Notes: a model not told the origin generated them from the letters alone. Counted from the first letter of the stretch, positions 23,776-36,950 are shown. The stretch is DNA of 64,000 bases from Lithospermum erythrorhizon (GCA_019722365.1 JADFUC010000466.1:186001-250000), one strand, 5' to 3'. Program-made: numbers and translations.

Positions 23776-25096
23776 TAAAGTAACAAGCTGCAAGTTGAAT
23801 TCACATGAGACATGGAAGGTATTCTTCTACTCATAAAGGGAAATATTAAATCTTAATACGAAATTTGTCGGTTGTTTTAGAAGCCAATGATTTGAAGCAT
23901 GTGAAAGGAACATTCTTTTCAGTTAGTTGTGGAAGAAAACCACCAATTCGTTTCCATACAGTTGCAAATTGCTGTTGCAATTTGATGTAGTTAACGTAGA
24001 TCCCTTCTATTAACACCATTGGTAGGCAATGCATCAAATCACCTATCTCCACGTGGACAAGCTACTCAGATTCCAAGTATGGACAACTTCCAAGCATGGC
24101 ATAATTTTGAAGCTAGAAGTATTGTAGTATTATTTCATTTTTAAAAGAATAATCAATTCATCCAAAAAGAAATGAAATTTTTAATATTGATAATTTAAGT
24201 TTCATATTGTGTATTTAAATATTTTATGTTGTATATTATTTGATAAAAAATAAATTTAAAGGCAGTAGCAATCGGCTGAGAGCTTTTTCTTTCACGATTT
24301 TTCGTTCTGTCATTTCGATTTTTTAGCGTGTTCAGTTCCGTGTACAGCTTTCGACGATTGACAAATTTGGTCCCGGCGTCAAAATGCGTTAAAATACTAA
24401 CTCCCGTAGGGTATTTTAGTCGAAATAGTAAACTTTTGGTGAAATGATAATTTGCCCTTAATGAAACTTCCTAACTCTTGCGGCACGGAAATGGGGGGGG
24501 CAGCCAAATTGTTCACTTGGCGTGTGTATAACGAGGAGATGGGGTTATTTGGCTAAATGCCCTGCGAAGACAATGCTGCCAGCCATTTTGTCGAACACGG
24601 CCAGAGGTAGGTGATAGGCTGCTGAAGAATGGAAAGCCTTTAATGGTTCGGTGATGGATGTCTAGCTACTAAACATATCAGATAGTATTTTAATATATTT
24701 TACTATTTATCATGATAATGTTGATGTAAATCAAAATCATTTATATCAATTAACAGTCAAATTAGGATAGAAGTTAGTGTAGTCGTTAAATACATGTAGA
24801 GATGGAGGGTTCAAACTCATTTGTTAGGTTTTTTTTTTTTTTAAAGAAAAATCTAAAGTAATAATCAAATGTATTGATTTTGATACCTGAAAATCAAACT
24901 TTCACAATTATTTTTAGAATGAGGGAGTAATATACATTAATCTTAGACAAGAGATGTTTAAGCTTGATGAGAAAGATTATTAAAGCATCAAATTGATTAC
25001 AGAAAAAAATTATTAAAAGTTAAAGGTGTACAACAAGTAGAAGGGGTGGTAGCCTCCCATAGTTTCTTTTTGTGTGTTTCTTCTTTTTGTCTACTT
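23776..25096. other. intergenic DNA upstream of the NAC gene
   Basis: No gene is recognised. A CpG-containing block at about 24290-24610 (with GGTCCCGGCGTC and CGTGTGTATAACG) looks like transposon debris, and a short SINE-like sequence lies at 24771-24842. Confidence 0.4.
24771..24842 (+). repeat. possible tRNA-derived SINE head with T-tail
   Basis: TAGTGTAGTCG resembles an RNA polymerase III A box. GGTTCAAACTC, about 35 bp further on, matches a B box (GGTTCRANNCC) at most positions. A run of about 14 T ends the unit, as in plant SINEs. The copy is very short and degenerate. Confidence 0.35.
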
Positions 25097-25108
25097 CTTA
25101 TATATACC
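25097..25108 (+). promoter_or_regulatory. TATA box of the NAC gene
   Basis: CTTATATATACC, about 385 bp before the start codon, in front of a pyrimidine-rich CTCTTCTTGC-type leader. Confidence 0.4.
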
Positions 25109-25218
25109 GTAACACCCCACCAGGACCCATCTTCTCAATCCTCCCTCAATCTTCTTGCTCCTCACTTGCTCTTCTTGCATTCTCATCTTCTTCATAGCTT
25201 GTGCCCTCTTCCTCAAAG

Positions 25219-25336
25219 GTCTTTATCAATTTCTTCCCTTCATTATCAAAGTTTTTTTACTATCTTTCTAATAACTTTTTCAATTTGAGTCCAAATAATT
25301 AACTTGTTCTAGGGTTTTTTTATTGTTTGTATGCAG
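25219..25336 (+). other. possible intron in the NAC gene's 5' UTR
   Basis: A donor-like CAAAG|GTCTTT and an acceptor-like T-rich tract ending TATGCAG flank 118 bp. Removing it would leave a leader of more usual length. No transcript is available, so this is only a plausible splice pair. Confidence 0.3.
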
Positions 25337-25482
25337 TGTTCTTGGAGGCTATCCATAGTAAAGGCTTGTCTAGTCTTCTCCCTTATTTTTTCTGGGAACA
25401 AGGAGGGGGCTAGTAACAAGCCAAAGTTGAGTATTATTCTTCATCAATTTTTCAAGAACGAAACACTAACTGAAGAGGAGAG

Positions 25483-28400
25483 ATGGCACCTGTTTCATTG
25501 CCACCAGGCTTTAGGTTTCATCCGACAGACGAAGAACTCGTCGCATATTATCTCAAGAGGAAGATAAATGGACACAAGATTGATCTTGAGATTATTCCTG
25601 AAGTTGATCTTTACAAATGTGAACCATGGGACCTCCCAGGTACTTCAATTTTGTTCATGTTTTGTATGTGTTTTTTACAATATTGTAAGAATAGTATTTT
25701 ATTAAGCTGTTAGTGACATATTAACATCCATGGTTGTTATGGATAAGAATTGAAAAGACCATTTGAACTAACATATTAATCCGAAAGTTACTGGGAAGAA
25801 AGGTATATATGTATCTACTAATATATATACTTTTCTTTATTTCCTTCAATAAATTCTCTAATATTATTAGTAATAAATGATGTATGATTATATATGAAAA
25901 TATTGGAAACAAATATTTCTAAACAAACACCCGTATTAGATATATAGAGTTAATTTGCATATAACTTTAGTCGTAATTACTTAACCAAAAAAAAAAATTG
26001 GGTTTCATTTTGGTCACATATATATCCTTAAATACTATCGAGAAATTTAATATGTCAATAGTATTTACTCTGAATGCGATAAATTAACTGAAATTCGAAA
26101 TGCTTAAAGTCTTTAGGAAGTATATATAATGCTGAATAGTTATATTTTGAGTATATTTATATTTTAAAAGCGGATTAAACTGTTTTTTATCTTATATACA
26201 TAAGTCTTTTAGAGTATATGTATACTCAAATAGTTATATTTTGAATACACATATAACCCAAACAACAAGCGGATAATAGCTTAGGCAATTAGGTCCACCC
26301 CTCTCTCTATTCTAAAGAACACAATAGAAATTCAATGAAACAATTTTTGGCATTATTCTTTACGCGTGCAAAGTGTTATTCTCCTAGCTTAAAATTGTAG
26401 ATAGATTATGAAGATTTTGTGACTCCATGCTTTGGAACATACTTTTATTAGTCAAAATAACAAAAACCAATCAAGGACTTTAGAACAATGTAATCATTAA
26501 ATCTTGAAGTATAAAAGTACTCATTATCTTAAACGTCATCTATTCTTTACTTACTGGCAAAAGTGTATTTATTTAAGTTCATAACTAGTCCACTGTCCCT
26601 ACATCTTTTTATTATTAGTTCTCATATTGTTCCCAAAGATTATTTGTGCCTTCTTGATGATGAAAAAGATTTATAGTCAAAGAATCAAGAAAAGGAATGC
26701 AATTGTACTCTCTTTCACTTAGATATATCTTTCGGCTTCTCTTTAATTTCCTTTTTCCATTCCTTGCATTCCGTGTTGAAGCCTCAAATGATCTCAATTT
26801 TATCCTACTCTTTTTCCTCTTTATTTATTCCTCTCATGATATCAACTTTGGAACCATATATACAACTATTTGCAGGAAAGTCCTTATTACCTAGCAAGGA
26901 TTTAGAGTGGTATTTCTTTAGTCCCCGGGACAGAAAATACCCGAACGGATCGAGGACTAATCGAGCAACGAAAGCTGGATATTGGAAGGCTACTGGAAAA
27001 GATAGGAAAGTAAATTCTCAAATGAGGGGTGTTGGAACAAAGAAAACACTAGTTTATTATAGAGGTAGAGCTCCTCATGGAGGTAGAACTGATTGGGTGA
27101 TGCATGAGTACCGCTTAGATGAGAGGGAATGTGAAACAAATACTGGGCTTCAGGTATTACATCTTCACTTCATTTTCAAATGTTATTCAAAATTTGTTCT
27201 TAGAACTATATAATCATGATCAAGCTAAGCCTGGTCATAAATGTGAAAGTCTATTGTTAGACATTATAATAGTCAAAATTTTAAATCGTGGAAAGTACAT
27301 GATCAAAATTTTAAATCCTGGTCATAATCATGATCAAGCTAAGCCAGCCTGGTCATAATTGTTGTGTATTTAATATTTATAGTACATATATTTCCTATTG
27401 CAATATCAATAGTTATGGAAAATCCTTTAAATGAAATCAATCAATAAAAAACTTAATATTCTAACATATATTCTTAATATTAATTATTCTCATAATATCG
27501 TATATATCAAAATAATATATCTTCTAAATATATACTTTTCGATAATATCCTGATATCTCTTCCGATTCATCTCAATAGAATATACATATTAACTATTTAC
27601 TCAAAAACTCCTACATCTTAGGGTCAAATGTTTCATATTCTTGAATATCAAGATACTACACATATAGAAAATCATATTTTAAAAAATATAGAGTGGACCA
27701 TGACCCATGACCCAAATCTGGTGGCACAACATTCGTCTACCCTATTTATTTCCATATTTTCTTATTAAATGTTCTAAGAGACTCTTACATGATTCTTAGG
27801 ATGCCTATGCTCTTTGCCGGGTGTTCAAGAAGAGCTTGAATCCGCCGCCGAAGATGGAGCATTATGCACCTCTACCAGTGGCAGCAGCAAGTATTGATAG
27901 ATCTTCTAGCATGGATCATCATATGTTTTCTGAAGGAAGATGTGAGGAATTGGAGAGCTACAACATAAACATGAGTCCTTCAGCTCCTTCTTCATCAAAT
28001 GCAATGAATGCCCCTCAAGTGGATATAGGTGGTCAGAATGATATGAGGTGGATGCAATATTTGTCTGATGAAGCATTTACTTTTCCCAATAATCCATCAT
28101 TTCCAAATTATGGGGTAATGCCTCCCTATCATCCATCAAAGGTAATATCATTTTTCAATTTCTTTAATTCATTTTCCGTTTTGTTCCAAGTGTAGAATGA
28201 TTAGTTTCAATTATTGGTTACAACTTGAAGTTATTTTACATCAATAGAAATTGGATTTAAATTTTATAAAAGTTTTTGTATTATAACAATTTTCATTATC
28301 AAGTGTAACTATATTTTCAATACTAAACAAGTAGTGGTGAAGTTAGTTGTGAAAATCCAAAAGAAGTATGATGATTTTGGCAAAAAAAAAAAGTAAATTA

Positions 28401-30120
28401 AAAAGTTAAAGTAGTAGTGAAATATATATACTTGAGTTAATTATAACAATCAAATAATTCAGCTTATTATTTTGATCATTAGGTTGCTATAGCAATGGAA
28501 TGTGCAAGATTGCAAAATCGATTTATTTTACCACCTCTTGAAGTACAAGACTCTCCACAGACAACAATCTTTACAACTTCCAGTATGCCCCATCAACCAA
28601 ACTTCAATTATCAAAACACAAATAATCAACAAGATATTCTTCAGGAAATTCTTTCTGTTGCTGAAGCATCTAACCATTTCTTGAATGATCAAGATTCTTG
28701 CGGAAATTTTTTGGGTAATAATATTGATGATTTCTCATCATTTCTACATGGAGATAATCAATTCCAAAGCTTAAGCTCTATGATGGTCAATCAAGAAGAA
28801 AATCAGGATAATAACATGAGGTCAATACAGATCAAACCTGAAAGAGTGGTTGAGAACTTGAGATGGGTTGGAATGTCCGAACATGACCTGGAAAAGGTAA
28901 ATTTTGGTTTCATTATTTCAAAAAATTTGATTGTACATCATATACCATATACGTTATTTTAATTGATTGTACATAATATACCATAAGTATTACTTTTAGT
29001 TATGATGTAAATTAAAATGATGCCCAATTTTAATTATATTGAAAGGACATTTAATAAGTGTTTGTGGATGATTCTTTTCACTAAATCTTTATACTCAAAT
29101 CAATTAAATAAATCCGATGTGATTAATTTACAATGAAGTATTTGGATTGTTTATTAACCCATGGTATTAATCATATTATGTAGTCACCAAGTATAACATG
29201 ATTTAATTTGCATCAAATTAATATATTTGTGACGTTTGATAAAAGGTAAAAGTAACAAAATTAAAATACATCTCCATTAACTTTGTCTAGATTCAACTTA
29301 GCAGGCTTTCCCAGAAGAATACAAGACAGTTCCAATAGAAGACATTTCAGCAGGCTCTCAAAGACAACAACTACTTCATGTTGTTCCACCAGGTACCATA
29401 TTTTGTTTAGGAATATTAATTTTGTTTAGGAATTCGATACCTTTTCATTAATTTTTCTTTTGTACACTTTTTCTAAGTTTTTCCTATATATGATTATGTG
29501 TAGAAGGGAGCAATAATATTGATCAAGAATTGGATGCTTTTTCTCTTGCATTCATCAATGAGAATGCCAATAACTCAAGCTTGTTAGGTGATGGAGACAT
29601 AGACCACCTTTCAGAAACTCCGAGTTTCGAAATTTATGAGAAAATTGAAGTGAGGCATGGTATGTTCATCTCTACTCGCCAAGCAACGGAGACATATTAT
29701 CATCAAGTTGTGCCATCCAAAACAGTTCGAGTCTACCTGAATCCAGTAACCATAATGCACGATTATCCGATAGAGAAATCGGATTCAAGAACAGCCCCAA
29801 AGAAAAATAAACATTATCTTTTCATTTCTATGGTGAACTTTTTCAGCATAATTGCACTCTTGCACAATTACTGGATTTATCTTGGAGAATGTTTGGATAA
29901 TAATCGAGACGCGAAAAGAGATGGTGTTTTCAATGAATCGTCTACATGGAGTATTGCAAAAGATGGAGATTTTTTTAGGAAGAACTATAAGCTGCAGGCT
30001 TTGGGGAATATGGTTGAAGGAGGTAGGACTAGGGCAAGTGAGAAGAAGTTGTGGCCATTGGTGACATTTGCTTTTGCTCTTTGTACTGTTTTGGTACATC
30101 ATAGTATACCTTCGTTTTGA
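25483..30120 (+). CDS. NAC-domain transcription factor, NAC045/NAC086-like, predicted membrane-tethered
   Basis: Six coding exons: 25483-25639, 26876-27153, 27800-28141, 28483-28896, 29305-29392 and 29504-30120. All introns are GT-AG and the joined frame gives 631 aa. The NAC domain covers about residues 6-156. Subdomain A is [21 protein letters not shown] ends in CEPWDLPG, C holds [18 protein letters not shown] holds [14 protein letters not shown] and VMHEYRL, and E is [11 protein letters not shown]. Beyond it come a variable region, [14 protein letters not shown] (start of exon 4), [13 protein letters not shown] and [12 protein letters not shown]. The N-terminus [10 protein letters not shown] and the body fit the NAC045/086/028 group, known for directing sieve-element enucleation. 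Two hydrophobic segments (about 531-554 and 609-627) would make it a membrane-bound NAC released by processing. Subgroup and tethering are inferences; the NAC identity is firm. Confidence 0.93.
26100..26270. repeat. dispersed repeat copy in NAC intron 1
   Basis: CTTTTAGAGTATATGTATAC, then CAAATAGTTATATTTTGA, matches the TTTTTAGAGTATAAGTGTAC / CAAAATATAACTATTTGA units at 7600-7760, partly in inverted order. It is a short AT-rich interspersed repeat shared by the two places. Confidence 0.45.
27213..27357. repeat. duplicated block in NAC intron 2
   Basis: CATGATCAAGCTAAGCC, then TGGTCATAA, occurs at about 27215 and again at about 27330. TCAAAATTTTAAATC with TGG occurs twice between them. It is a local duplication confined to the intron. 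Confidence 0.6.
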
Positions 30121-32955
30121 TTATTAACAACACATAATATGTTTATTAATTTGAATTACTAACATGGAATGTAAGGCTATGTAGTTGGATTAACAGCCTA
30201 AAGTTGTCTATCCTATAATTTATTTTGGAGTCATGATTATTGTTGTACTCTCAAGTTGTCGCATAATATCAACATAATACTGTTATTTATTTTTATATAT
30301 ACTACTCCCTCCTGGTAAATGTTAATTTCATTTTAATATATTTTCTATATACTAGACATGCTTCAAAGAAACTCTAAATCTCTCTAGTCATCCTACCTTG
30401 TACCAACATGTATGTACCAATGCAAGTTCTTTGTAGTGTTTCTTAAGCAACACAAATTGTGAAGGATGTCTTTACTGCAAAGGAAAGTTTGTGTAACCTT
30501 GTATTGGCAAGTTAATATCGTCAATGGCCTGTCGTGAGAAGTTATCGATCGATGGATAAGCAAACATAAAATGTTTCCATTTGATATTAATAATAATAAT
30601 ATAACAGTCATTGGAACTAACAATACGCCTAAACAGCATCGTCAGCATGTAATCACATCCTGAATAATATAACCAAACAATATACAACATATTCTCACAA
30701 TACATCATAATAGTAGTATGATCACCTTGCGACCCTCGATACCACAACATATTAATTAGAAAAACGTAACAAGAGGAAAAAAAGAGAATTTGAGGGAGGC
30801 TTACTTGTCTGTAGCGCCAGCATGATCTTGTTAAAGCGTATCAATGGCTCTCGACAACCGTGATCATTCTAGAAGCGCAGGCGTAAAAAGGCGTAGAATA
30901 GAGGAGTAGGCTACGAAGGCTTAGTGAATAATCTGTGAATGATATCCGTAGCGTATAATAAATGCTTTTTATATATAAGAGCATATGTATAACCATTAAT
31001 AAGACTACTCATTGAATAACTATTCTCAAATTACATAGCAATTTCTTATTCAATATCAACTACGAGATCAACATAACCGCTTCACCACGTATATTCATAC
31101 TTGTAAACGGCCAGCATGTCAAATATTCATTCAAATAAAACAACCACGATCCGTAATGGTTAGTCAAATGAAATACGTAACGTCAAAGCCTCCGTCCTGC
31201 GTCAATCGCTTGAAGCCATAGCGTAACTGATACGGCGTCTGCGACCCATTGCCCATGACAATAAGTATCGCGGCATAAAACATGCAAATTTGCCCACTCA
31301 ATATCCGTATCACGCTGAGCTCTCCGATCGAAATTTTGCCCATTGATAATATATAATAGATTTCACTAAATCGACACAACGAAAGAATACCTTGTGCAGA
31401 AACGTCTGGCGTATGGCAAACACCGCATACTTGTCGTAGTATAATCAAAATGACTACTGACAATCTCATAACATCAATCTTAATAATATTGCCGTTGATA
31501 TAACCTTTGTGACAATAACGTCTAGATATATATAATGCGTAATATATATGAAAGGTTAAAATGCGTGAGATTTGTCGCCAGCGCCCGAGCAAAAGCAACT
31601 AAATATCTACAGGTAGTCAGCGTGTGAGGTCTAGAGCTCTGACTCTTGTAAAGCGATTATATCGTTATTTTACTTTCTTTATAATCTCCGCACTATCTAT
31701 TAAACCTCAAATAAACATCAAATCAACACAAAATTTCCAAACTTTGAATATTTTGTCTTTCGTACCTTGAGTTTTTTGAAAGATATAACCGCATTTATAA
31801 TCTCGAAAATAATTTATTTTGATTTAAATATCATTTACCGTTTAACTTCCAAGGTACATAATAAATACAAAAAAAACTTCAAAATCAAACCTTAACACAT
31901 GTCGACTCCGTATGACAACACTTACTTAAAAACGGAGATTTTATAATTTTTGGAACATATTCACTATTTATTTCCTATTTTTTTATATAAACTTTGAGAT
32001 TAAATAAAGACAATCAACTAAATAAATAATATATTTATCTACCGATGATATCTTTCATAAAAATATTCCAATATGTAGGTCATAGTAAAATATAGTTCTA
32101 AATCTACCATAAACTATATAAAGATTCAATCTTTAATAAAGTATTCATTTTTCTTAGCTTTTCAAATTATAAAAGCAACATAACATGTCATCCCAGATGT
32201 TAAGAGCATGAAAAGGAATAGGCAAGAGTTGTATCGTATAACTTAGATCTTAGATGATAGTAGGAGCGACTTAAAAACTGAATTTTATTATGAAGAGCTT
32301 GAAGACAAAGAAAGAAAAATGAAATGGTGATGAAGTTGATAATGATTTCGTAGAGGGGAGGAGATAAGGATGGGGAGATATTTTGGGTTTAAGGGATAAA
32401 TATAGAGTAAAGTTAGGCGCCATTTGGTATGGTCTTTTATTCTTCAAACTTTTTATCGTAAGATTTAATGAAAACGAGCACACAAGCCTATTGTGCTCAG
32501 GTGTGGCAATCTCTTCTTTCATTTAATGCTAGATGCGATATGTATTTTTATTAAAAATATTTATCTTATCTCAGGATCGCTTACAAACAATATATTTAAC
32601 GTATTTCAAGATTTAAGCGTAACGGATTATTTAGGTTTGAGCATCCACATCTAGAACAGAGCAACACAAATTGTGAAACTACATGCATTTGTTTGAACAG
32701 AGCAACCTCATTTTTTGGGACTTGCCTACTACCATGATATATACTAGTTCTAGAAAGATACTGATAGGAGAAAATAAACAAATGATGGTAGAAATTTGGA
32801 TAACAAGTGATCAAAATCAGTGTTCTCTCGATCTCCAAAAAGGAACTAAAATGAATGAATGTACCAAAGAAGATACACAAATACATACATTACAAGATCA
32901 AACGTTACATGGTAACAACTAACAAGAAATTATCTAATAATTTGACTTCAGTTAC
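30121..32955. other. intergenic DNA between NAC and OXS3-like genes, with an unexplained insert
   Basis: An identical 18-bp sequence, AGCAACACAAATTGTGAA, occurs at 30446-30463 and 32660-32677. The enclosed DNA includes a patch rich in CG and GTAACG (about 30790-31620) with a 144-codon minus frame (31598-31164) of no recognised family. Its composition differs from the flanks. A partial MITE end (ACTACTCCCTCC) sits at 30301. No gene is called here. Confidence 0.4.
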
Positions 32956-34876
32956 TCAAGCAAACAAAGGGGTGTTTTGATCTCCAAAGTTAGTTGTGCT
33001 ATTAGATGTATTGGGAGGTACAATAGGATGCTTATTTCGAAGAAAGCTTCCATTTGGTCGGACACTAGGTGAAGAACATGACCCCAATCTGGATGAAGAG
33101 GCCCTTTTGGAGACTAGCCTTGATGAACTAGCACTCCTAGGAGGATGGTTTGATCTATGCATCTCAAGAAGTACTCCATAGCTTTTGCAAGCCTTGAGCC
33201 TCTTGTTGAAAGGATTCTCAGGCTTTGCTAGATCTTCCACACTAGACACATTTGCTAATGAAGTGAAGGATTGTGACTTACCATTATAATGCTTTGATAA
33301 TCCTCTTCTACAAAATTGACAAAGCAAACTCAATAAGGCAAATATATAATTAACGAAAACATTGTTGATGAGCTTAAATAATTGTTTCATCAAACTTCTT
33401 AATCGTTTACGAAAAGCTGTACTCCGTAATATATTCAAGATGTGCTTGTTTTTTTGTTTGTATTCGGGTGTATCAGAATAGAAATGGATTTAGAAGATAT
33501 TATAATATATTAGCATAATAAATTATTACTCCGTACTAGTTATTTGTATACTCATTTTAGGAAATAAATACTACTCCGTAATAATTAATTATTCTAATAT
33601 ATAAATTTTTAGTTATTATCCTAGCAAAAAAAAATTGTTTAAAATCTCTTGTCGACTTGAAATTTGATGCAGCGTTGATCGGTTTACTTATAAACCCTTA
33701 TTTAATGTATATGTAATAAAATCATCTAATACCAATACATTCATTACTAACTTTGTTCCCTTTTAGTTGTCTTTCAATAAATACAGCGTAGATTAAGAAA
33801 AAATAAAATCACAGTCGAAATGCATTGAAAATGTAAAATGTCGATTAATTGAAGCGCATATAATTGGGTTGATTGATGAATTTAATAAGTAGTAAAAAAT
33901 TCATTGAAAATGTAAAATCTGATTTTACATCTTTAGAAGGATAAGTATTTTGAAATAAAAAATTAAAGCCCAGAAATACAAGCTAAGAGGAACGGAGGAA
34001 GTATTAAATTGTTGTTTGATTCATTAATTAGGAATATATAACTATTAAATTGTTGTTTGATTCATTAGTTATATATATATATTTATAAAATGTCATTCAC
34101 TTTTAATGAATTCCCAATTAATATAGAAATAGCTAGGAAGACGTTAAAAAAACCGAAGAAAGTATATCATAATAATTTTTTGATACATGTCGATATATAA
34201 ATTGGAATTGGAGTGATCTACACATAATTTACCATATTTGTATAGACTACAGAGTTCCTCCAATTCAATTTCAATACATACAAAAAACAAACACACCTCA
34301 AATGATTATTATATGATCTTATTTTGTCTTATATATGGACTCATGGTTTTTACTACTATTATTATGGGTAGAATAAATCTGTTGGAATATATATATTCTC
34401 GTAAATATTATTTGTATAGTACAGTATTTTTGTGTAGATTTATTATCGGACATTGTATTGTTAGGTCCAAGTAGTTAACTCTATAAGTATTGTAACTCAT
34501 TCACAAATTATAATCAAGGGAATCATATTTTCCTACAAAATCTTATAATAATAAACTTGAAGAAGCTATTTAAAATAAATTAAAATTATGAAAAAGATAA
34601 AAGCATTAAAACAACTTACTTGATAGGGAGTTCTTGGAAAAGTGATGACAAATCTTGTAGAGGTCCAGAGGGGGAACTTGAGCCAGAAGTAGGAGAAGAA
34701 TTAGATTTAACTTCATCTTCATCATCTTCACCTTCACCAAACAAATCTGAATCTGAGGAAACACTCGATTCATTATCAGATGAATATGTCACAACACAAT
34801 CATCTTCATCAATGATCCCCTGGTTGTTTTGTTGGTTGAATAAAGAACAAGAATAATCCATTTTTAAACTCATCAT
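32956..34876 (-). CDS. OXIDATIVE STRESS 3 (OXS3)-like nuclear protein
   Basis: Two minus-strand exons, 34876-34620 and 33307-32956, join with GT-AG borders (ATCAA|GTAAGT and TTGTAG|A) into a 202-aa protein. Residues 22-70 are acidic and Ser-rich (DEDD, SSDNESSVSSDSD, EGEDDEDE, SGSSSPS). The conserved core GPLQDLSSLFQELPIK (71-86) and RGLSKHYNGKSQSFTSLANV (87-106) spans the splice junction and is the OXS3-family signature. VEDLAKPENP and KRLKACKSYG follow, then a Ser/Arg/Pro-rich tail. OXS3 in Arabidopsis is a nuclear, chromatin-associated factor giving tolerance to heavy metals and oxidative stress. The same role is inferred here, not shown. The start could instead be the second or third Met (34873 or 34861). 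The tail beyond about residue 125 is weakly conserved in the family. Confidence 0.85.
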
Positions 34877-34930
34877 TCTTTAAATTTCAAGAATTAATTC
34901 GGGATTGATAATCATATATGAAGAGTTTGT

Positions 34931-34938
34931 ATATATGA
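34931..34938 (-). promoter_or_regulatory. possible TATA box of the OXS3-like gene
   Basis: The minus strand reads CATATATACAAA about 60 bp upstream of the start codon, which would give a very short leader. Confidence 0.3.
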
Positions 34939-34939
34939 G

Positions 34940-36629
34940 GCAGTAGTTGGGAGGAAAATAATGGATAAGAGAAGACTGAAGAGTATAATAAATGGATTCA
35001 AATATGAATGTGTTTTAGTATTTGAGGATGGAATAAATAAAATGTGTCAATCTAGCCACAAGATTCGGCGTTATCCAGTTTCCTTATTTGTTGTCCCCCA
35101 TGCCCATTTCTCCGCGTCCGCATACCTATTGGTCGAGTAGACAATAGTAGACCTCAGACTCATGCAATAGTTTTAGCCTACAAAATGCATCTGAGTCGGA
35201 TAAATTATATTAGAGTCGTATAGCAGTTCGGCCAGGTAAATTGTTGGTATAAAAAATCAAACTCATCAACTTGTAGTCACGCATCTCCATAGCTCTTGAT
35301 ATACATTATCTCGTCCTATATCATATACTTTCTCGTTTTTTAGTTATCGTTTTAGCTTAAACCTTCAAAATAATTATTTTTTTATCATAATAAATTATAT
35401 TTTTATATTTTCAATGTATATACTTTTTGATTATTTTTTATCTTTAAATTATCAATCAATCAATGATATGATTTCAATTAATTGCATTCTACATTTTCAG
35501 TATACTTTTTAAATACTTTCTCTTTTCCTTAATTTATCTACAATAGTTAAAATGACAACTAAAAAAAGGGAATCAGAATATCATGTTATTATACATAATT
35601 TAAATATTATATTATTTTTAATATTCATATCTTAAAAATATATGATACTTATTATTGTAGTAACTTGAGCATATTAACACATGTTTATATGTCATAAATT
35701 AAGATAGATTTCGATCAAAATAATCTGAACCTTTCAAGAAGTTGTCTTGAATTTCTCATTTATCAAGTTGTACCTCAATTCTTTAATTTAAGAATCATTT
35801 TTTCGAAATAATTTTTTTTTAATTTTCCTTTTACTAAATTAAATAATAAAATATATGAAGGAAAAGCTATACTTATGAGATGTTTCAATTTTATACAAAC
35901 ATAAACGAGATAAAGTGATGAAGGGAATATATGGTAGAAGTATTTGTTTTAACTCTGTGGTTAGTTGGTTAATGGTTACATTACCATTTACTAATGGTAT
36001 TGAGCTAAAAATGAAGTTCAAGGTTAGACCGAGTCAACTAAAAATGTTTCATCTTATCTAGACATTGGCCTAGATTATTGTTTACATCATCTATATAATT
36101 TTAGTCTAAACAGTCTAGAATGTCGTTTACATCCTCTTTTTTAATTTTAGTCTAGATTGTTTAGATCATCTTCGTTTTTTGGCTTCTATTTTGTATCCTC
36201 TCAACCTTCAAAAGTTATCATATTAATGACAACAAAATATTTTCAAGTTATTGATTTCATTTTCTGATTCACGGTAAAGATGATAATGTTTTTATGAATT
36301 TTGGTGCACTAAGTTAAAACATCATTATATGTTCCTATTTTCTATCAAATGATTAGAAGAAAATATCCAAGCTTGATTTAAATAAGACTTCTTTCTTTTG
36401 GAGTGAAGCTATTGGTATCTTAAATATTCTTTCCTAAAACTATTATTATTTCAAACATACCCATAGTTCTACATTCTTTTTTCAAAGTACCCCTAAAATC
36501 AAATTTTTATATTAAAATTGATGGAATATTTTTTTGATAGCGGGATAAATTTGAAAATTACGTATCTGCGTGCGTATTTTTGATCTTTTGAAAATAGATT
36601 AACAAATTTAAAATTAAGATAAGCCTTTA
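34940..36629. other. AT-rich intergenic DNA with Stowaway-like fragments
   Basis: At about 35460-35590, CATTTTCAGTATACTTTTT, TTCCTTAATTTATCTACAA and ACGACAACTAAAA-like text resembles one half of a Stowaway-type MITE. A similar half lies at 52560-52660 inside the YSL gene. No gene is seen. Confidence 0.4.
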
Positions 36630-36950
36630 CTACTCCCCAAGAACCGCCACCCAGCCTATCTCGTACGCGTGACGATCTCCTCCATATGTCGAGCGCCAGA
36701 CCGCGTCACTTGTGGCGCAGCTTATCGTTTGAAGCTCATCAAGCCCCCCGTGAGCTTAAATACAACTCCGTCTCGAGAACGCCACCAACCACGTAATTCC
36801 TACCGCCACCCACTATCACCATACACCCATTTGCTCCTCATCAAAGGATCCACATCACCATTTTCATCAATTTGTTCTAATAAATCAGACTTTGTCTCAT
36901 CATTTCTAGAAAATGAACTTGGCATACCTAGAAAATGAACTTGCAAAATT
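36630..36950. other. GC-rich island of unknown origin
   Basis: An abruptly GC/CpG-rich block (ACCGCCACCC twice, CGTACGCGTGACG, GTCGAGCGCCAGACCGCGTC) sits in AT-rich DNA. CTAGAAAATGAACTTG is repeated at its right edge (about 36905 and 36930). An 89-codon plus frame (36669-36938) is open but unrecognised. It may be a captured gene piece or transposon end. Confidence 0.35.

Noticed and set aside
31164..31598. 144-codon minus open frame as a gene
   Set aside because: Hydrophobic, low similarity to anything known, no splice or promoter context; kept only as part of an unexplained insert.
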